Source: CAZKWG01 sp964615375 (GTDB taxonomy: Bacteria; Myxococcota_A; UBA796; CAZKWG01). Taken from it: a stretch of DNA of 64,000 nucleotides. This document shows, piece by piece, positions 28,761-37,303 of the stretch. A program made the translations under genes and the position numbers. Each line of letters begins with the position of its first letter. Position 1 is the first letter of the stretch. The notes below the pieces were generated by a model that did not search any database, was not told where the DNA came from, and saw nothing but the letters and a program-made list of their open reading frames with translations. Location: assembly GCA_964615375.1 (NCBI GenBank), contig CAZTOW010000008.1, positions 186,001-250,000 on the forward strand. Reading direction: 5' to 3'.

Positions 28761-29393
28761 ATGGGCGACAGGGGGGTTCTGCCAAAGGCGGTCGTGGTCG
28801 CGCTGGGTCTGGGCGGGGTCGCCGCGCAGGCGCTGGGCGAGCCGAGCGTGGTCTTCGACGAGGGCGAGACCGGCGACACCGGCGACACCGCGGACACCGG
28901 CGACACCGCGGACACCGGCGACACCGCCCTGGGCGTGTGCCTGAGCCCGATGAAGGAGGACGACTGCGGCTGCGCCACGGAGGGCGAGGCCGGAGGGAGC
29001 GCCCCGCTGCTGGGGCTGGCAGCCCTGGCGGCCCTCGGGAGGCGGCGGCGGGAGCAAGATAGTTCGGACTCAAATAATTCGAGCCAGAATAGAATCCCCG
29101 CGGCCATCACCCTCGCCCTCGGGCTCAGCGCGCCGGGCTGCGGGCCCTGCCTCTCGGTGAAGGCCTGCCTCTCCATCGCCGCGCCGGACGACACCGGGGA
29201 CACGGGCGACACGGGCGACACCAGCGACTCCGGCGACACGGGCGACACCGCCGACTCCGGGGACACCGCCGACACCGCCGCCCAGGCCGAGGCCAGCGCG
29301 CTCGAGGCCCTCGCCAGCGCCCTCGCCCGCCTGCCCGCGGACGTGGCGGCGCGCGTGGCCGCCCTGATGGCGCCGGATCCGAAGGAGCCCTGA
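28761..29393 (+). CDS. Putative precursor B: two fused units, MYXO-CTERM-like joint
   Basis: 210 residues from ATG 28761 with GGAGG five bases upstream. Unit 1: hydrophobic N-terminus AVVVALGLGG, a (Gly-Asp-Thr)n run, one GVCLSP motif, then GCATEGEAGG plus a Leu/Ala helix and RRRR, the form of a MYXO-CTERM sorting tail. Without a stop the frame runs through an A+T-rich Ser/Asn stretch (29060-29098) into unit 2: RIPAAITLALGLSAPGC, GPCLSV, KACLSI, a second Gly-Asp-Thr run and the C-terminal ALASALARLPADVAARV shared with precursor A. Unit 2 has no start codon of its own. The stop overlaps the radical SAM start (TGATG). Confidence 0.6.
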   Translation: MGDRGVLPKAVVVALGLGGVAAQALGEPSVVFDEGETGDTGDTADTGDTADTGDTALGVCLSPMKEDDCGCATEGEAGGSAPLLGLAALAALGRRRREQDSSDSNNSSQNRIPAAITLALGLSAPGCGPCLSVKACLSIAAPDDTGDTGDTGDTSDSGDTGDTADSGDTADTAAQAEASALEALASALARLPADVAARVAALMAPDPKEP

Positions 29394-30439
29394 TGGCGGT
29401 CGGCGGGCATGGACAACGCCTGGATCTCGAGCTGACCGAGGGCTGCGACCACCGCTGCGGGCACTGCTACAACGTCTGGAACGCGCTGCCCGGCGACGCG
29501 CAGCACAAGGACCTGCGCTCCGGGCCCATGCTGCCCACCCCCGCCCTGCTGGCCGCCCTGCGCCGCGCCGCCCGCGACGCTCCCCTCACCCACATCACCG
29601 TCACCGGGGGCGAGCCCCTGCTGCGCAGAGACGCACTGGACGTCCTGGCCGCCTGCGCGGAGATGGTGCCCACGGTGCAGCTCATCACCAACGGCAGCCA
29701 CGTCCCGCCGGAGACCGCCCGCCGCCTCGCCGCCATCGGCGTGCGCTCCGTGCAGCTCACCCTCCTGGCCGGGGACCGCGCGCTGCACGACCGGCTCAAG
29801 GGCGCCCGCTGCTTCGACGAGACCGCCCGCGCCGCCCTGAACCTCGCCGAGGCCGGCGTGCCCGTGCAGTGCTGCTTCGTCGCCCTCGCCGAGAACCGGG
29901 GCGAGCTCGCGCGCGTGCTCGAGCTCTGCCTGGCCCTGGGCATCCGCCAGCTCTCCTACAACCGCATGTCTCCCACCGGCGGCGCCGTCCACGAGATCGA
30001 GCGCCTCCTGCCCGATGCCGAGCAGATCGAGGACGACCTGGACACCGCCGAGCGCCTCGGCCGCGCCTGGGGCATCGGCGTGTCGACCGCCATGCCCATC
30101 CCGCCCTGCCTGGTGCGCGTCGAGCGCTACAGGTGGGTGCAGCTCGGCTTCTGCTCCACCGGCTCCGACACGCCCCACCTCGTCATGGACGGGCGCGGCG
30201 ACGTGCGGAGCTGCAACCTCGCGTCCACGGTGCTGGGCAACCTGCACGTCCAGCCCTGGGCGGAGATCTTCGGCCACCCCTACCTGCGGAGCTTCCGCCA
30301 CAGGGCGCCCGAGGTCTGCCGGGGCTGCGCCTATGAGCGCTCCTGCCAGGGCGGCTGCAAGGAGAGCGCGTTCGCCACCTTCGGCGACCACACCCACCCC
30401 GAGCCCCTGCTGTGGCGCGAGCTGAGCCGCCGTGCGTGA
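29393..30439 (+). CDS. Radical SAM/SPASM-type peptide-modifying enzyme
   Basis: 348 residues. The SAM-cleaving cluster motif is GCDHRCGHC (Cys18, Cys22, Cys25), followed by TGGEPLLR. The C-terminal region holds a SPASM-like set: FCSTGSD, MDGRGDVRSCN, LGNLHVQPWAEI, CRGCAYERSCQGGC. SPASM proteins bind auxiliary clusters and commonly modify ribosomal peptides (thioether, C-C or epimer formation) or mature enzymes. The ATG overlaps the stop of precursor B by one base, and its own stop lies inside the next gene (8-nt overlap), so four genes from 28222 appear to be one unit. Confidence 0.85.
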   Translation: MAVGGHGQRLDLELTEGCDHRCGHCYNVWNALPGDAQHKDLRSGPMLPTPALLAALRRAARDAPLTHITVTGGEPLLRRDALDVLAACAEMVPTVQLITNGSHVPPETARRLAAIGVRSVQLTLLAGDRALHDRLKGARCFDETARAALNLAEAGVPVQCCFVALAENRGELARVLELCLALGIRQLSYNRMSPTGGAVHEIERLLPDAEQIEDDLDTAERLGRAWGIGVSTAMPIPPCLVRVERYRWVQLGFCSTGSDTPHLVMDGRGDVRSCNLASTVLGNLHVQPWAEIFGHPYLRSFRHRAPEVCRGCAYERSCQGGCKESAFATFGDHTHPEPLLWRELSRRA

Positions 30440-33287
30440 GCCCTGCGTCCTGCTGATCTCGCCGGGGGTCCTGCGCTGGACCGACCGGGACTTCGGGATG
30501 CCGCACCTCGTGGCCCTCGGCGGCTACCTGCGCCAGCAGACCGGGGTGCGGGTCGAGCTGCTGGACCTGAACTATGAGGGCGGGGACCACCGGGATCTCC
30601 AGAGAAAACTAGATGAAATAGCACCCTTCCTGCTCCTCGGGGTCAGCGCCTACTCCAGCTTCGACTACCGGCGGGTCATGGCGCTGGGCCGCTTCCTGGC
30701 CGATCTCTACCCGCAGGTGCCTCGGATCGCGGGGGGCTACCACGCCAGCGCGCTCCCCGGGGATCTGGTCTTCCCCGGCTCCCCCTTCGACGCGGTGGTG
30801 CAGGGCGAGGGCGAGCGCCCCGTCGCCGAGATGGTGCGGACGCTGCTGGGCGGCGGGCGCCTGGAGCGGAGCGTCTGGACCCAGGACCTCGAGCCCGAGC
30901 TGGACCGCCTGCCGCCTTATGCCTGGGAGCTCCTGGACCGCTACTGGCCGAGAGCCACGGAGCTGGGCCGCAAGCTCCAGATCTACCTGTCGCGCGGCTG
31001 CCCCTACCACTGCACCTTCTGCATGGAGCGGGCCAAGAGCGGCTACGCCTGGCGGGCGTTCTCGCCCGAGCGCGCCCTGGACGAGCTCTCCCGCCTGGCG
31101 CGCTTCACCGACCTCTCCCGCTGGGTCATCAACGTGGCCGACCCGCTCTTCGGCTTCCGGCGGGGCTGGCGGCGGGAGGTGCTGGACGGGATCGCCCGGC
31201 GCGGGCTGCTGCCCCGGCAGTACTGGACGCTGACCCGCTCCGACGACCTGGACGAGACCGACGTGGGGCTGCTGGCCCGCGCCCGCTTCTCCATCGGGGT
31301 GGGGCTGGAGAGCGGCAGCCCCACGATGCTGCGGGTGATGCAGAAGGTGGGCAAGCCCGAGCGCTACCTGGACGCCATCCTGCGCCTGGCGCGGCTCTCG
31401 GACGCGGGCGGCCTGAACTGGGCCGTGAACGTCATCCTGGGCCACCCGGGCGAGACGCCGGAGACCCTGCGCGAGACGCGGGACTTCCTGGGCGAGCTCT
31501 TCGCCGGAGAGCGCACGCGGGGCTGGCTCTCGGTGGACCCCTTCCGGCTCTACCCGGGGGCGCAGGTCCACGAGCAGATCGAGGACTGGGAGCGGACGCA
31601 CGGGGCGCGGTTCCACCACCGGACGTGGTGGCGGAGCTGGTACGACGGCGGCTTCCTGGCGGAGCACGTTGACCCGAGCGCCAGCCTGGACTTCGAGGGC
31701 CGCGTGCGCTTCATGTACCAGCACTACCCGCCCCTGGTGGCCGACATCGCCCGGCGCTTCGTGGGGCAGGGCCGGGACATCGACAGCGTGTACGCCGCGA
31801 GCCTGGCCGAGCAGCAGAGCATGCTCCGTCCCGAGCGCGCCGAGGAGCTGATCGCCCGCGGCCGGGCCGCCCTCGCCTCGCCGGCCAGCGGGCTCGCCGA
31901 GGGGGGGCCAGAGCTGCGCGTCCCCATCGGGCTCCACGTGCGGGACCCCTGGGTTCGGCGGCGGGAGGAGGCGGTGCGGCGCCTGCTGGACCGGGGCGCG
32001 CTGGACGACGAGGCGGTGATCGAGGCGCTCCTGCAGGTGGGGCCGGAGCGCTTCATGGACGAGGTGGAGGCCGGGCAGCTGCTCACGGACCGGCTCGCGC
32101 CGCCTGAGCCCGAGGGGGCCCTGGGGCCGGGCCTGGGGATCTCGCTGCTGGCGCGGGGGCTCCAGGCGCTGGCGCCGCAGCCGGGCGAGCATGCGGCCGA
32201 TCTGTGCGCGGGGAGCGGCTACGTGGGGGCGCTGCTGGAGGCGCTGGTGGGCCCCGAGGGGCGGGTGGACCGCTTCGGGCCCGAGGCCGGCGCGGCGCGC
32301 CTTCGACCGGAGGGGCGCTGGGACGCGCTGTGGATCGGGGCGGCGCTCCCGCGGGTGCCGGCCAGCCTGCTGCCTCGGCTGAAGGAGGGCGGGCGGGCCT
32401 TTCTGGGGGTGGGGCCTCGCTTCCGACCGCAGGATCTCCTGCTCTTGCGGCGGGAGGGCGAGGCGTTGACGGAGCGCGCGCTGGGCCGGGCGCGGCTGCC
32501 GGTGCTGGGCGGGCTGGACGGCTGGGTGCCGGCTCCTTCGGCGGCGCGGCGCGGCGGGATCCGCCTGGAGCGCTGGCCCGCGCCGGCCCTGGCCTATCAT
32601 GTGCTCGCCCACCTGGACCTGGGGCGGGACGCGGCGAACCTCCATGATCCTCGTCTGCCGGCGCGGCCCTGGGTGGAGGCGCTGCGGGCGGCCTGGGAGG
32701 GCGCCCCGGGGAGGCTCACCTTGCATGCGCTGGTGTTGCGTCACCGGGAGCCCGCGATGCTACTAGATTCTCTAGCCAACCCTCCCGCGCCGCTGAACGA
32801 CCCCGGCGGGCGGGCCCTGTGCGCGGCGATGGCCGACGCGGTGCGGGCGGAGCTGCCGGGCTTCGGGGCGGGCTGGCGTGTGGACGCGGGGGCGGAGGCG
32901 GGGGCGCTGGTGGAGCGGATCTCCCGGCTCCACGGCCTGCTCTGGTCGCACCAGGCCAGCGCTCCTCCGCCGCTCCTGCTCCTGGACTGCCCCGCGCTGG
33001 GTCGGGCGGGGCGTGGGTCTCGGGAGACGGGCACGCAGATCGTGGCCTTCTCCCTGGACGCCGGGATGGAGCACGCCACGCAGCAGATCCTCCACGAGCT
33101 GATGCATGGCGTCACCGACCCCCACGTCCCCGGCGACGGCCCCCGCGACACCCGCCTGGGCAGCCCCGGCTGGTCCCGCCACGCCGAGCTGGAGCGCGTC
33201 GCCCTCACCGCGACCGACGCCTTCCTGCGCGCCCGCGCCCCGGAGCTGGTGTCCAGCTTCGAGCGCTGGCTGGGAGGGTTGGGTTGA
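30432..33287 (+). CDS. B12-radical SAM / PCMT-like / HExxH multidomain protein
   Basis: 951 residues from GTG 30432. Residues 1-150: cobalamin-binding Rossmann-like domain (MPHLVALGGYLRQ, GVSAYSSFDYRR, AGGYHASALPG). Radical SAM motif GCPYHCTFC (Cys190, Cys194, Cys197) with GVGLESGS and LGHPGETPE. About residues 510-690 resemble protein-L-isoaspartate methyltransferase: ALLQVGPERFMDE, LGPGLGIS, LCAGSGYVGALLEALVGPEGRV, LLPRLKEGGRAFLGVG, with a weakened SAM-binding acidic residue. Residues ~790-951 carry LHELMH (His888, Glu889, His892) and later Glu, a zincin-like metallopeptidase site. This could methylate, reprocess isoaspartate and cleave one substrate, presumably the upstream peptides. Confidence 0.8.
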   Translation: MREPCVLLISPGVLRWTDRDFGMPHLVALGGYLRQQTGVRVELLDLNYEGGDHRDLQRKLDEIAPFLLLGVSAYSSFDYRRVMALGRFLADLYPQVPRIAGGYHASALPGDLVFPGSPFDAVVQGEGERPVAEMVRTLLGGGRLERSVWTQDLEPELDRLPPYAWELLDRYWPRATELGRKLQIYLSRGCPYHCTFCMERAKSGYAWRAFSPERALDELSRLARFTDLSRWVINVADPLFGFRRGWRREVLDGIARRGLLPRQYWTLTRSDDLDETDVGLLARARFSIGVGLESGSPTMLRVMQKVGKPERYLDAILRLARLSDAGGLNWAVNVILGHPGETPETLRETRDFLGELFAGERTRGWLSVDPFRLYPGAQVHEQIEDWERTHGARFHHRTWWRSWYDGGFLAEHVDPSASLDFEGRVRFMYQHYPPLVADIARRFVGQGRDIDSVYAASLAEQQSMLRPERAEELIARGRAALASPASGLAEGGPELRVPIGLHVRDPWVRRREEAVRRLLDRGALDDEAVIEALLQVGPERFMDEVEAGQLLTDRLAPPEPEGALGPGLGISLLARGLQALAPQPGEHAADLCAGSGYVGALLEALVGPEGRVDRFGPEAGAARLRPEGRWDALWIGAALPRVPASLLPRLKEGGRAFLGVGPRFRPQDLLLLRREGEALTERALGRARLPVLGGLDGWVPAPSAARRGGIRLERWPAPALAYHVLAHLDLGRDAANLHDPRLPARPWVEALRAAWEGAPGRLTLHALVLRHREPAMLLDSLANPPAPLNDPGGRALCAAMADAVRAELPGFGAGWRVDAGAEAGALVERISRLHGLLWSHQASAPPPLLLLDCPALGRAGRGSRETGTQIVAFSLDAGMEHATQQILHELMHGVTDPHVPGDGPRDTRLGSPGWSRHAELERVALTATDAFLRARAPELVSSFERWLGGLG

Positions 33288-33320
33288 GCTCTGGTGAGAG
33301 GGGGGTAATGTTGGAGTCCG

Positions 33321-33428
33321 ACCTGTAAGCGCGCTCGATCCGTCCGCCCCGCCACAGGATCCTGGTCGGGGCGGGTCGAGGGCTCATCGCCGCGCTCGAT
33401 GGGGAGTTTGGGGGCTTCGCCGTCTGGG
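33321..33428. repeat. Dispersed repeat, short copy without the central insertion
   Basis: This stretch matches the outer parts of the two longer copies at 35939 and 37925 (starting CCTGTAAGCGCG, ending TTCGCCGTCTGG) but lacks the first ~90 bp and the 148-149 bp inner block. The join is at CCTGG/TCGGGG (33365/33366). It fills most of the space between the multidomain radical SAM gene and the antiporter; nothing else is visible there. Confidence 0.8.
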
Positions 33429-33508
33429 GTGGAGAGTTGGGGGGAAGGGGTGAGGGATCCGGTGGGGAGGAAGACGGCGGAGCTCGTGTCGGATGGGCGC
33501 TCGGGTCG

Positions 33509-34930
33509 CTACGCGGTCCGGGCGTCGGCGGCCTCGTCCTCCGGCGCGTCGGCGAAGCCGCGGCGGCCCATGATCAGGCCGAGGATGGGGGTGGTGGCGA
33601 AGGTGGTGACCAGGGCCATCACGACGAGCATGGCGAAGAGGGTGGGCGAGATGACGCCCATCTCCAGCCCGAGGTTCAGGACGATGAGCTCCATCAGGCC
33701 GCGCGTGTTCATCAGGATGCCGATGGCGCCGGACTCGCGCCAGCCCAGCCCCACGAGGCGCCCCGCCAGGAAGGACCCGCCGAACTTGCCCACGGTGGCG
33801 ACGGCGATGATGGCGAGACAGACGAGCCAGTCCGAGGCGCCGGAGAGGAGCCCGACCTGCGTGCGCATGCCGGTGAACGCGAAGAAGGTCGGGAGCACGA
33901 CGACGACGACGAAGTCCTCCATGCGGGCGCGGACCTGATCGGCCAGCCGGCCCTCGTGGGGCATGACGGCGCCGAGGAGGAAGGCCCCGAAGAGGGCGTG
34001 GATCCCAATGTACTCGGTGGTCGCGCCGGCCAGCAGCAGGCCCACGCACACGACGGCCAGCATGCCCTGGGACAGGGGGGCCTCGCGCCGCTCCTCGCGC
34101 TCGGCCAGGTGGCGGAAGACGGGTCGGACGACCAGGAACATGACCGCGACGAAGGCGCAGACCAGCAGGATGGTCCAGGCCACGCCCGCGGTCTTCGCCG
34201 TCGCCACGCCCGCCACGAAGGCCAGCAGGGTCCAGGCGCTCGCGTCGTCCACCGCCGCGCAGGCCAGCGCCATGACGCCGATGCGCGTGCGCTGCACCCG
34301 CCGGTCCGTGAGGATGCGCGCCAGCACGGGGAAGGCCGTGACCGACATCGACACGCCGAGGAACAAGGAGAAGACCGTGAAGCTGACGTCCTGGGTCGCG
34401 TAGAGCGGGTAGAGCGCGAGTGCCAGCCCGGCGCCGAGGAGGAAGGGGGCGATGATGCTGGCGTGCGAGATGACGAGCGTGGCGTGCGAGCTCTTGCGGA
34501 GCACCTTCAGGTCGAGCTCGAGCCCGACCAGGAACATGAACAGGACCACGCCGACCTTGGCGATCATCCCGATGTAGGGCGCGGCGGCCGAGGGGAGCAC
34601 GAGCTCCTGGAGCTCGGGCGAGATCGCGCCGAGCAGCGAGGGCCCCAGGGCCAGGCCCGCCAGGATCTCGCCGATGACCGGGGGCTGCCCGAGGTAGCGC
34701 TGAACCAGGGCTCCCACGCCCCGCGCGGCCATCGTGATCACCGCCAGCGCCAGCAGCACCGGCGCCAGCAGCTCGGCCTTCGGCCCCTCGCTCCGCGCGC
34801 CCTCCGCCGCCGGGAGCCCCGCGACCAGGCCCTCCCCCTGCGCTCGGATGAGGAGGTAGGTCCCCACAGCCAGCGTGAGCATCACGACATAGCCGGCGAT
34901 CACGGCCAGACGGTTGCGGGTGACGGGCAC
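33509..34930 (-). CDS. Cation:proton antiporter (CPA2 family)
   Basis: 473 residues from GTG 34930, chosen because GGAGG sits six bases upstream; a longer frame reaches 35062 but adds a Pro/Arg-rich stretch unlike the family. About twelve or thirteen TM segments. The conserved GQPPVIGEILAGLALGPSLLG start and the VDDASAWTLLAF unwound-helix region (paired Asp) are typical of KefB/NhaS-like CPA2 exchangers, as is the C-terminal MNTRGLMELIVLN. It exchanges Na+ or K+ for H+ across the inner membrane. No regulatory RCK domain is present. Confidence 0.85.
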   Translation of the reverse strand: MPVTRNRLAVIAGYVVMLTLAVGTYLLIRAQGEGLVAGLPAAEGARSEGPKAELLAPVLLALAVITMAARGVGALVQRYLGQPPVIGEILAGLALGPSLLGAISPELQELVLPSAAAPYIGMIAKVGVVLFMFLVGLELDLKVLRKSSHATLVISHASIIAPFLLGAGLALALYPLYATQDVSFTVFSLFLGVSMSVTAFPVLARILTDRRVQRTRIGVMALACAAVDDASAWTLLAFVAGVATAKTAGVAWTILLVCAFVAVMFLVVRPVFRHLAEREERREAPLSQGMLAVVCVGLLLAGATTEYIGIHALFGAFLLGAVMPHEGRLADQVRARMEDFVVVVVLPTFFAFTGMRTQVGLLSGASDWLVCLAIIAVATVGKFGGSFLAGRLVGLGWRESGAIGILMNTRGLMELIVLNLGLEMGVISPTLFAMLVVMALVTTFATTPILGLIMGRRGFADAPEDEAADARTA

Positions 34931-35036
34931 GGGGGGCCTCCGGGCGATGGGGGGTCGGAGGGGGGCTAACACAGGCTGGGGGTGGGGATGGAGGGGGGTG
35001 GGGGGATTTCGTTCTGGAGGCCAAATTGAAATGGAA

Positions 35037-35074
35037 TCAACCTGACACCTTCGCCGGGACAACCTGACACCTTT
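35037..35074. repeat. Two direct copies of a CAACCTGACACCTT motif
   Basis: TCAACCTGACACCTT at 35037-35051 and CAACCTGACACCTTT at 35060-35074, with a partial third (GTGACACCTT) just after. The reverse complement, AAGGTGTCAGGTTG, is the same head sequence that opens the longer dispersed repeats (GTGCCAGGTTGA at 35939 and 37925), and the preceding ATGGAATC also matches their inner flank. It resembles the conserved head of REP-type elements. The 34931-35185 intergenic region otherwise shows nothing. Confidence 0.6.
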
Positions 35075-35185
35075 GCCGTGACACCTTCACTCCCGCTCCG
35101 GCCGAGGCGCGATATAGGGAGGCCACATCAGCCGCCCTCCCCATGGGAGGCCGGATGCCATTCTGACGCATCGAGAGGAGCGCCC

Positions 35186-35950
35186 GTGGTCCAACAGCGC
35201 ACGTTGCCCCTGACCCTGATCCTCGCCTTGGCCGCCATGAACCTGCTCACGCCTGGCTGCGGCGTGCTCGGCGGGTCACGATCGAGCGAGCGTAGCGCTT
35301 CAGACCTGACGGGCGTACCCGTAGTCATCGCGAAGCGGGAGATCCCGCGCGGACTCCCCATCGGCCCCGACGACATCATCGTGCGGGAGCTGCCTGCGAT
35401 CGCGGTACCGGATCAGGCCAAGGTCTTCCGGGAGGCCGAAGAGGTGCTGGGTCGCACCTCCAAGGAGCGGATACTGCCCAACGAGCTGATCCGCACTGAG
35501 CGCCTGGCACGTCGGGCCGCCGGCGAAGGACTCAACGCGATCATCATTCCCGGCAAGCTGGCGCTCCCCCTCAGCCTGCCCTCCGCGAGCTGCATGGGGG
35601 GCCAGCTCGTCGCGGGCAACTACGTGGACGTGCTCGCGATCGGGGTGGTCGCCGAGGGTGGTCCAAAGACCGGCCTCGTCTTCGTGCAGGGCGTGCAGGT
35701 GCTCGCGGTGAACGGGGCGCTTTTCCCGACCTCGTCTGCCGAGCACCGCGCCCCCAGCGCGGAGGGCTGCGAGGTGGTCCTCGAGGTGAGCGTGGACGAA
35801 GCCACACGGATCGGGGTGATGGCCGAGGCTGGCGCTATCCGACTGGCCATGCGGTCGGACGTCGACATCACGCAGAAGGAGGCCCAGGCCATATCCGTTG
35901 AGCAGGCTCTGACCGCGCCTGTGTTCAATACGGGGAAGGTGCCAGGTTGA
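35186..35950 (+). CDS. CpaB/RcpC-like Flp pilus assembly protein, lipoprotein-like
   Basis: 254 residues from GTG 35186, preceded by GAGAGGAG; an upstream ATG at 35078 would add 36 residues lacking signal features. The N-terminus is signal-like with LLTPGC. A SAF domain follows (VPVVIAKREIPRGLPIGPDDI), then the CpaB periplasmic region with VAGNYVDVLAI and VLAVNG, as in CpaB of tight-adherence pilus systems. CpaB assists the outer-membrane secretin. No other tad/flp genes are nearby, so it is isolated. The last four residues KVPG and the stop are supplied by the start of a dispersed repeat. Confidence 0.7.
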   Translation: MVQQRTLPLTLILALAAMNLLTPGCGVLGGSRSSERSASDLTGVPVVIAKREIPRGLPIGPDDIIVRELPAIAVPDQAKVFREAEEVLGRTSKERILPNELIRTERLARRAAGEGLNAIIIPGKLALPLSLPSASCMGGQLVAGNYVDVLAIGVVAEGGPKTGLVFVQGVQVLAVNGALFPTSSAEHRAPSAEGCEVVLEVSVDEATRIGVMAEAGAIRLAMRSDVDITQKEAQAISVEQALTAPVFNTGKVPG

Positions 35951-36293
35951 TACGATTACGATTCCATCAAATATCAGCCTATCCCATAGGTAATCTCACC
36001 CTCCCGCTCTGCGGACCCCTCCCTTCCCGCTCCCCAACCTGTAAGCGCGTTCGATCCGCCCGCTCCGCCACAGTCTCCTGGCCGCGTCGACCTCTGAGCT
36101 CTCTGTGCACTCTGTGGTTGATTCTCCACTCCAGGCGTCCACGGATCTCAGATCTCGTCCTGATTCGCCGATCTCTCGGGCAGTACACCACGGAGTGCAC
36201 AGAGCACTCAGAGCCCGGCGCGGAGAGCGGTCGGGGCAGGTCGAGAGCTCATCGCCGCGCTCGATGGGGTGCTTGGGGGCTTCGCCGTCTGGT
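35939..36293. repeat. Dispersed repeat, full copy 1 (with inner insertion)
   Basis: About 355 bp, near-identical to 37925-38278. Starts GTGCCAGGTTGATACG, ends TTCGCCGTCTGG. The first bases overlap the CpaB-like stop codon. The inner block 36082-36230 has terminal inverted repeats and is absent from the short copy at 33321. The short frames inside it (peptides with TTECTE-like text) are products of the repeat, not genes. The remaining 36294-36365 shows nothing. Confidence 0.85.
36082..36230. mobile_element. MITE-like 149-bp inverted-repeat element (copy 1)
   Basis: Terminal inverted repeats of about 38 bp with some mismatches: the left end holds CTCTGTGCACTCTGTGGT, the right end the complement form ACCACGGAGTGCACAGAG. 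The block sits at the point where the short copy of the outer repeat (33365/33366) is uninterrupted, so it looks like an insertion. It has no coding capacity and would need a transposase elsewhere. Confidence 0.6.
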
Positions 36294-36365
36294 CCTCAAC
36301 ATTGGGTGTGACCGCGCCAGCGGAGGCGTGCCCACCGCCACCCACAGGCGATCAGCCCCCACCCC

Positions 36366-37190
36366 TCAGGGCCGGCATTCCGGGCCGAGCCAGGCACGCG
36401 AGCTCCACTCCTGCGGCAGCATGCTCAACCCGAACGCACAGACCAGCAGCACCACCGAGATCACGGCCGCGAACCCCCATCGCCCCACGCGCCGTGCCTC
36501 GGACCACAGCGGCAGGAGCGCGACCAGCGACGCCAGGAGGGCCACCCCGGCCGAAGCCTCACCCGCCCCCATCACCGCGAGCGCCCGCCTGCAGCGCCCC
36601 ACCGGGTCCTCCGGGCCCCAGTGGAAGGGGATGATGAAGGCGTCCGGCACGCTCCCGGTCGCGATGAGCATGGCGAAGGTGGCGTAGGTGACGAGCGCGC
36701 TCGTCCGGGTGCGGTCGGACTTCTCCGGTCGAAGCAGGAGGACACCCGCGAGGGCCAACGCCGGGGCGGCCACCATCCAGGCCCCCGACGGCCAGCCGTA
36801 GGTGCCCCGGCGGGTCAGGACCATGGCGAGCTCCAGGGAGACGACCGTGAGCACGACACCGAGGCGCAGCCGGTCGCGGCCCACCCCCGCGAGGCCAGGG
36901 ATCAGCAGCGCCGCGCACAGCCCGGTCCAGATCGGCAGGTAGGGCCAGACCGACCAGAACTGCGCCAGGATGAGGGTTCGCTGGACCGGATCGACGCCGT
37001 CGATGCGCAGGTAGTTCAGGATCTCCACCAGGACGAGCGAGGCCCCGACCATCGGCAGCGCGAGGGCTCCTACCCTCCATCCCCTCCACGCACCCCATCC
37101 CGCGACGAGGGCGGCCACCCCGATGACCGCCGCACGCCAGGACAACGCATCGAGGCACTCCCAGAACAGACAGGGCACGGCGGACTCCAC
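36366..37190 (-). CDS. Multi-pass membrane protein, unknown
   Basis: 274 residues with about seven hydrophobic segments spread evenly. No recognisable family motif; loops are short and contain a few Arg and Asp. The gene is monocistronic by layout: a dispersed repeat lies downstream and a divergent gene upstream (about 113 nt). I cannot name a function. Confidence 0.6.
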   Translation of the reverse strand: MESAVPCLFWECLDALSWRAAVIGVAALVAGWGAWRGWRVGALALPMVGASLVLVEILNYLRIDGVDPVQRTLILAQFWSVWPYLPIWTGLCAALLIPGLAGVGRDRLRLGVVLTVVSLELAMVLTRRGTYGWPSGAWMVAAPALALAGVLLLRPEKSDRTRTSALVTYATFAMLIATGSVPDAFIIPFHWGPEDPVGRCRRALAVMGAGEASAGVALLASLVALLPLWSEARRVGRWGFAAVISVVLLVCAFGLSMLPQEWSSRAWLGPECRP

Positions 37191-37303
37191 AGGAGAGAGG
37201 ATGCCCCAGTTCGAGGCCGCTGCGAAGCCCTCAGTCTGTCCGCCGCGCAGTTCATGCCCCCGTCAATCCTGCGCCCCCTCCGCCGCCGGAGTACAAGACC
37301 CTC

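Noticed and set aside
28860..28930. GACACCGG minisatellite-like run
   Set aside because: It encodes the Gly-Asp-Thr linker in frame; such linkers are common in this genome's surface proteins, so a separate DNA function is not needed.
35979..36311. Short open frames inside the dispersed repeats
   Set aside because: The same peptides recur with each repeat copy on both strands and have no start sites; they are by-products of the repeat.
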